From the NCBI GenBank assembly GCA_039683515.1, contig JBDKRG010000003.1, positions 1 through 64,000 on the forward strand: a stretch of 64,000 nt of DNA, read 5' to 3'. A model generated the notes under the pieces. It did not search any database, was not told the origin of the DNA, and worked only from the letters and a program-made list of their open reading frames with translations. The stretch comes from JAJFUE01 sp039683515 (GTDB lineage: Bacteria; Sumerlaeota; Sumerlaeia; MVZB01). Below are positions 61,022 through 64,000 of this stretch, piece after piece (the first letter of the stretch is position 1; each line of letters starts with the position of its first letter). The position numbers and the translations under genes are program-made.

Positions 61022-62902
61022 ATGACGAAAGATCGACCGATCAGGCACCGTGACCCGGATGAGCCGCCGACTCGGGACGACGTCCCGTTCGTGCAAGGCA
61101 GGCTGAACCTGCTCGTGCTGGCGTTCGGCCTGGTGGCGGTCGTGTTCGCCATGCAGATCTACAAGCTGTCGATCCTCAAGGGGCCCGAATACCGGAAAGA
61201 GTCCGAAGAAAACTTCATGCGCGAGGAGAGCATCGCCGCCCCGCGCGGGCGGATCCTCGACCGCCACGGCCGGCCGATCGCGATCAACCGGACGGTGTTC
61301 CAGGTCGACATGGCCCCGCTGAAGCTGTCGGCCGACGAGATCACCTCGACCGTCGCCGGCGTGGCGAGGCTGATCGGCAAGCCCTCGATCAACCAGCTCG
61401 CCACGACGGTGATCCGCAAGCGCCCGCGCGAGAACAGCGTCATGCTGGCCGAGGGGTTGACGCTCGACCAGGTGCTGCCGCTCCTGGAGCAGCGCTTCCA
61501 GCTGCCGGGCGTGAGCGTCCACACGAGCTACGAGCGCGTCTACCCCGAAGGCGAAATCACGGGCGGGATCACGGGCCACGTCGGCGGGATCCCCGAAAGC
61601 GAGCTCGACGGCTTCCTCGAGCGCGGGTATCTGCGCGAGGAGATGGTCGGCCGCAGCAACGCCGAGCGGACGTTCGAAGGCATCCTGCACGGCACGCCGG
61701 GCGTCGAGATCCTGTCGCGCGACCACCTGGGGCGGACCCGCTCGCGCCGGCTGCACAAGCCGGTGCAGCCGGGCAACACCATTTACACGACGATCGACCT
61801 GGGGATGCAGCGGCTGGCCGACGCGCTGCTGGCCGACTGGCGCGGCTTCATCGTCGCCATGGACCCGCAGGACGGCGGCATCATCGCCATGTCGTATCAT
61901 CCCGGCTACGACCCCAACTTCCCGACGCGCGGCCACCAGTTCAACCCGATCTACCAGAAATCGCGGCCGATCAACGGGCGCTACCCCGGCTACGCCCCCG
62001 GCTCGACGTTCAAGATCGTGACCGCCGCGGCCGGGCTCATGGCGGGGTTCTCGCCGAGCCAGGTGATCAATTGCGGCGGCTACATCACGCTCGGCGGCAA
62101 AACCAAGTTCTGGTGCGACCAGACGTGGGGCCACGACGGCGAAAACTTCCTCGAGGCGATGATGCACTCGTGCAACATCTACTTCTACACATGGGGGCGG
62201 CAGGTCGGGGCGCGGGCGCTGACCGACATGGCCCGGGGGTTCGGGTTCGGCGCCGAAACGGGGTTCGAGATGGCCATGCCCGGCGCGGAGAACCCGGGCC
62301 ACGTGGCCAACCCTGACATCGACCCGATCTACGCCGGCTCGGTGCTGCACATGGCGATCGGCCAGGGGGAGATGATCTCGGTGACGCCGATCCAGATGGC
62401 GCGCGCCTACGCGGCGCTGTGCAACGGCGGCACGCTGCTGCGCCCGCGGCTCATCAAGGAAATCCGCACGGCCGACGACCACGCGATCGGCGAGGTGGAA
62501 GGCCCCGACGGCGCCGTGTGGCAGGTCGGCCAGGCCCAGCCGCAGGGGAAGCTGCAGATCACCGAGGAGGCGCGCAAGACCATCTGCGAGGGGCTGTGGC
62601 GCGTCACGCACGACCCGACCGGCACCGGCCGGCACGCCGGGTTCAAGCCGGAATGGAACGTGTGCGGCAAGACCGGGACGGCGCAGACGGGGCGCAAAAT
62701 CCCCGACGCGTGGTTCGTCTGCTACGCGCCGGCCGAGAAACCCAACATCGTGATCGTGATCCTGATCGAGGAGTCGGGCCACGGCGGGACCTACGCCGGG
62801 CCGCTCGCGCGCCAGCTTCTGGCCTGCTGGAACGGCCGGCCCGAGCCGCAGATCGTCCCGCCGCCGCATGAGCCGCCCAAAGTGGCCGGGACGGGGAATT
62901 AA
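61022..62902 (+). CDS. mrdA: Penicillin-binding protein 2-type transpeptidase
   Basis: 626 residues. Short cytoplasmic start, one transmembrane helix (about 27-47), PBP dimerisation domain (APRGRILDRHGRPIAINR, RVYPEGEITGGITGHVG), and transpeptidase domain with SxxK in PGSTFKI, SxN as SCN in MMHSCNIYFY and KTGT in CGKTGTAQTG. PBP2 cross-links peptidoglycan in the elongasome. The missing neighbours (mreBCD, rodA) would normally flank it; here only the secreted gene precedes it. Division-type PBP3 is less likely because the PBP2 hallmarks PRGRI(L/Y)DRNG and YNQGY-like spacing fit better. Confidence 0.9.
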   Translation: MTKDRPIRHRDPDEPPTRDDVPFVQGRLNLLVLAFGLVAVVFAMQIYKLSILKGPEYRKESEENFMREESIAAPRGRILDRHGRPIAINRTVFQVDMAPLKLSADEITSTVAGVARLIGKPSINQLATTVIRKRPRENSVMLAEGLTLDQVLPLLEQRFQLPGVSVHTSYERVYPEGEITGGITGHVGGIPESELDGFLERGYLREEMVGRSNAERTFEGILHGTPGVEILSRDHLGRTRSRRLHKPVQPGNTIYTTIDLGMQRLADALLADWRGFIVAMDPQDGGIIAMSYHPGYDPNFPTRGHQFNPIYQKSRPINGRYPGYAPGSTFKIVTAAAGLMAGFSPSQVINCGGYITLGGKTKFWCDQTWGHDGENFLEAMMHSCNIYFYTWGRQVGARALTDMARGFGFGAETGFEMAMPGAENPGHVANPDIDPIYAGSVLHMAIGQGEMISVTPIQMARAYAALCNGGTLLRPRLIKEIRTADDHAIGEVEGPDGAVWQVGQAQPQGKLQITEEARKTICEGLWRVTHDPTGTGRHAGFKPEWNVCGKTGTAQTGRKIPDAWFVCYAPAEKPNIVIVILIEESGHGGTYAGPLARQLLACWNGRPEPQIVPPPHEPPKVAGTGN

Positions 62903-62934
62903 GGCGGGCCGCAACCAAACAACAAGGCAGAAAT

Positions 62935-63280
62935 GCGGGTCACGAAATATCACGAAAGAGAACACGAACAACCACAAAAAACCTGTTCTTGTCGCAGAGG
63001 TGCCGAGTCTGGCAGAGATGCGGAAAAATTCTTGAAGACAGGAATGAACAGAAGGCAACGGAGGAAACAGAGAATTTCTCGGCCGATCACGTCTCGGTTG
63101 CCTTCGTTGCCTCCTGTTCAAAATCTTGCCAGAAATACAAGACTCGGACGGATCGTAGTACGAAGACACGAAGAACGGCAAAATCCGGGATTCATGCCTT
63201 GCCCCAACAAAGTCGGGGGCGGCATGCTCCTTCCAGGCGGATGCTTTGAATGCTTCGGCTCTTCGTGCCTTCGTGGTTCA
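62935..63280. repeat. MITE-like dispersed repeat, copy C (longest)
   Basis: Longest copy of the element. The ends are imperfect inverted repeats: CACGAAATATCACGAAAG at the left, inverse of CTTCGTGCCTTCGTGG at the right. The internal palindrome pairs GAACAGAAGGCAAC (63046-63059) with GTTGCC and CTCCTGTTC (63097-63119). Blocks shared with copy A include GGACGGATCGTAGTAC and GGGATTCATGCCT. No gene in the 488 bases before the Trm112-like ATG. Confidence 0.82.
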
Positions 63281-63390
63281 ATTTTGTGAAGGATCGAGAA
63301 AGACCCGACGCGCCAACCGAACAGCTTGCATTTGATGGCCGCCGGATGGATCATCTGGGGAGAGACCTATTTTCGGAGGCTCGTGACGCC

Positions 63391-63645
63391 ATGGACGCCA
63401 TCTCGCCTGAACTGCTGGAAATCCTCGTCTGCCCGGAGACGCGACAGAAGGTGCGGCCGGCCGAGCCGGAGGTGCGCTCGCGGCTCGTCGCGCTGCAGGA
63501 GGCGGGCAGCCTGACCAACCGCGCCGGGCGCAAGGTCGAAGGCAAGATCCAGGACGTGCTCGTGCGCGAGGACGGCCAGTTCGCCTACCTGATCGTCGAC
63601 GGCATCCCCGTCATGCTCATCGAAGAGGCCATCGCGCTGAAATAA
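63391..63645 (+). CDS. Trm112-like / UPF0434 small protein
   Basis: 84 residues. LLEILVCPETRQKVRPAE and YLIVDGIPVMLIEEA fit the UPF0434/Trm112p-like family; only one Cys of the family's zinc set is left, with a longer insertion in the middle. CGGAGG lies 11 nt before ATG. Such proteins bind and activate methyltransferases in other organisms, and a methyltransferase (pcm) follows 75 nt downstream; whether they work together is only suggestive. Confidence 0.82.
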   Translation: MDAISPELLEILVCPETRQKVRPAEPEVRSRLVALQEAGSLTNRAGRKVEGKIQDVLVREDGQFAYLIVDGIPVMLIEEAIALK

Positions 63646-63650
63646 ACGGC

Positions 63651-63673
63651 GCCGGGTCGAAGACCCGGCCTAC
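63651..63673. repeat. REP-like hairpin, third copy
   Basis: GCCGGGTC and GACCCGGC with loop GAA-like bases, followed by CTAC. Same family as at the ligA and tgt ends, but in the opposite direction relative to the upstream gene, whose stop it does not form. Confidence 0.78.
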
Positions 63674-63719
63674 CGCCCCCCCCTTCTTTTGGTTTAAAAT
63701 AGAAACGTGGAGGGCCGCG

Positions 63720-64000
63720 ATGGCGTTTTGGTTCAAGGACACGCCGCGGCAGGATTCCGGGTTTGCGCTGGACGAGGGATGGTTTGCCGACGAGTTCGGG
63801 CCGCAGCGCAGGCGGATGGTGGAGGAACAGGTTTGGATACGCGGCGTGCGCGAGCCCCGGGTGATCGAGGCGATGGCGCGCGTGCCGCGCCACGAGTTCG
63901 TCCCCCCCGACCAGATCGATCGCGCCTATGACGATTGCCCGCTGCCGATCGGCCACGGCCAGACGATTTCACAACCGTTCGTCGTCGCGAAGATGACGCA
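63720..64000 (+). CDS. pcm: Protein-L-isoaspartate O-methyltransferase (partial)
   Basis: The first 93 residues of an isoaspartyl repair methyltransferase; the window ends in frame. FGPQRRRMVEEQVWIRGV, EAMARVPRHEFVP and YDDCPLPIGHGQTISQPFVVAKMT are the family's N-terminal and substrate-binding features; the SAM motifs would lie beyond the end. GGAGG is 6 nt before ATG. It adds methyl groups to damaged aspartates in proteins. Confidence 0.92.
   Translation, partial: MAFWFKDTPRQDSGFALDEGWFADEFGPQRRRMVEEQVWIRGVREPRVIEAMARVPRHEFVPPDQIDRAYDDCPLPIGHGQTISQPFVVAKMT

Noticed and set aside
1..64000. CRISPR arrays, tRNA or rRNA genes, prophage, integrase or complete IS element
   Set aside because: Tandem words are too short and lack unique spacers for CRISPR; no tRNA cloverleaf or rRNA motif and no transposase or integrase family was seen.

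Overview
The window is high-GC DNA from a Gram-negative, probably motile, uncultured-type bacterium. Evidence for an outer membrane is a lipid A-type acyltransferase, GspAB-like secretion assembly proteins and a lipoprotein; evidence for motility is motAB; evidence for a peptidoglycan wall is alr and a PBP2. The order ileS, then a DksA/TraR protein with a long lysine-rich tail, then lspA, plus many TPR, HEAT and delta-60 secreted proteins, points towards the PVC/FCB-like candidate phyla (Planctomycetes, Verrucomicrobia, Lentisphaerae or Sumerlaeota type). That placement is a guess. I see no rRNA, tRNA, CRISPR array, prophage or complete insertion sequence.

Layout. 0.2-6.3 kb, minus strand: xseA; a translationally coupled set of dual-specificity phosphatase, membrane-anchored protein and secreted protein; then sppA and an acyltransferase. 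6.7-10.4 kb, plus: a DegT/DnrJ-family protein lacking the PLP lysine, ribD, and an integral membrane protein. 10.8-12.6 kb, minus: a secreted TPR-like protein. 12.9-23.0 kb, plus: YggU family, purine nucleoside phosphorylase, a Cys-rich DUF6485 protein, ileS-dksA-lspA, an ECF sigma factor with a candidate anti-sigma, and motAB. 23.1-26.9 kb: dut (minus), ligA, a lone HslV-like Ntn hydrolase and a small membrane protein. 27.2-33.1 kb, minus: gspB-like, gspA, and a large CHASE/PAS histidine kinase. 33.3-38.3 kb, plus: two CPA-type antiporters, a family 2 glycosyltransferase and an NAD-dependent sugar epimerase. 38.5-43.5 kb, minus: a coupled GHL10-like hydrolase, YfhO-like membrane protein and tgt. 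43.6-53.8 kb: a head-less prepilin, a HEAT lipoprotein, alr, a delta-60 beta-propeller, typA, and two paralogous membrane proteins. 53.8-60.0 kb, minus: an anchored low-complexity protein, a divergent Hsp70 with its GrpE, a HEAT-repeat protein and an anchored unknown. 60.2-64.0 kb, plus: a secreted unknown, PBP2, a Trm112-like protein and the start of pcm.

The most unusual feature lies between the genes. At least six unrelated families of short tandem words (about 6-10 bp each) fill the spacers, usually as two inverted arms. They sit against the coding ends so tightly that several genes take their stop codon from the repeat (the 1735 gene, the acyltransferase, the YggU gene, motB, dut). REP-like hairpins similarly supply the GGG-TAG ends of ligA and tgt. 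One gene, the YfhO-like protein, has two of these normally intergenic repeats inserted in frame. A separate MITE-like element of about 220-350 bp with an internal palindrome occurs three times. Three housekeeping promoters share an extended -10 form, and two genes start with TTG behind an ideal Shine-Dalgarno that overlaps the previous stop codon.
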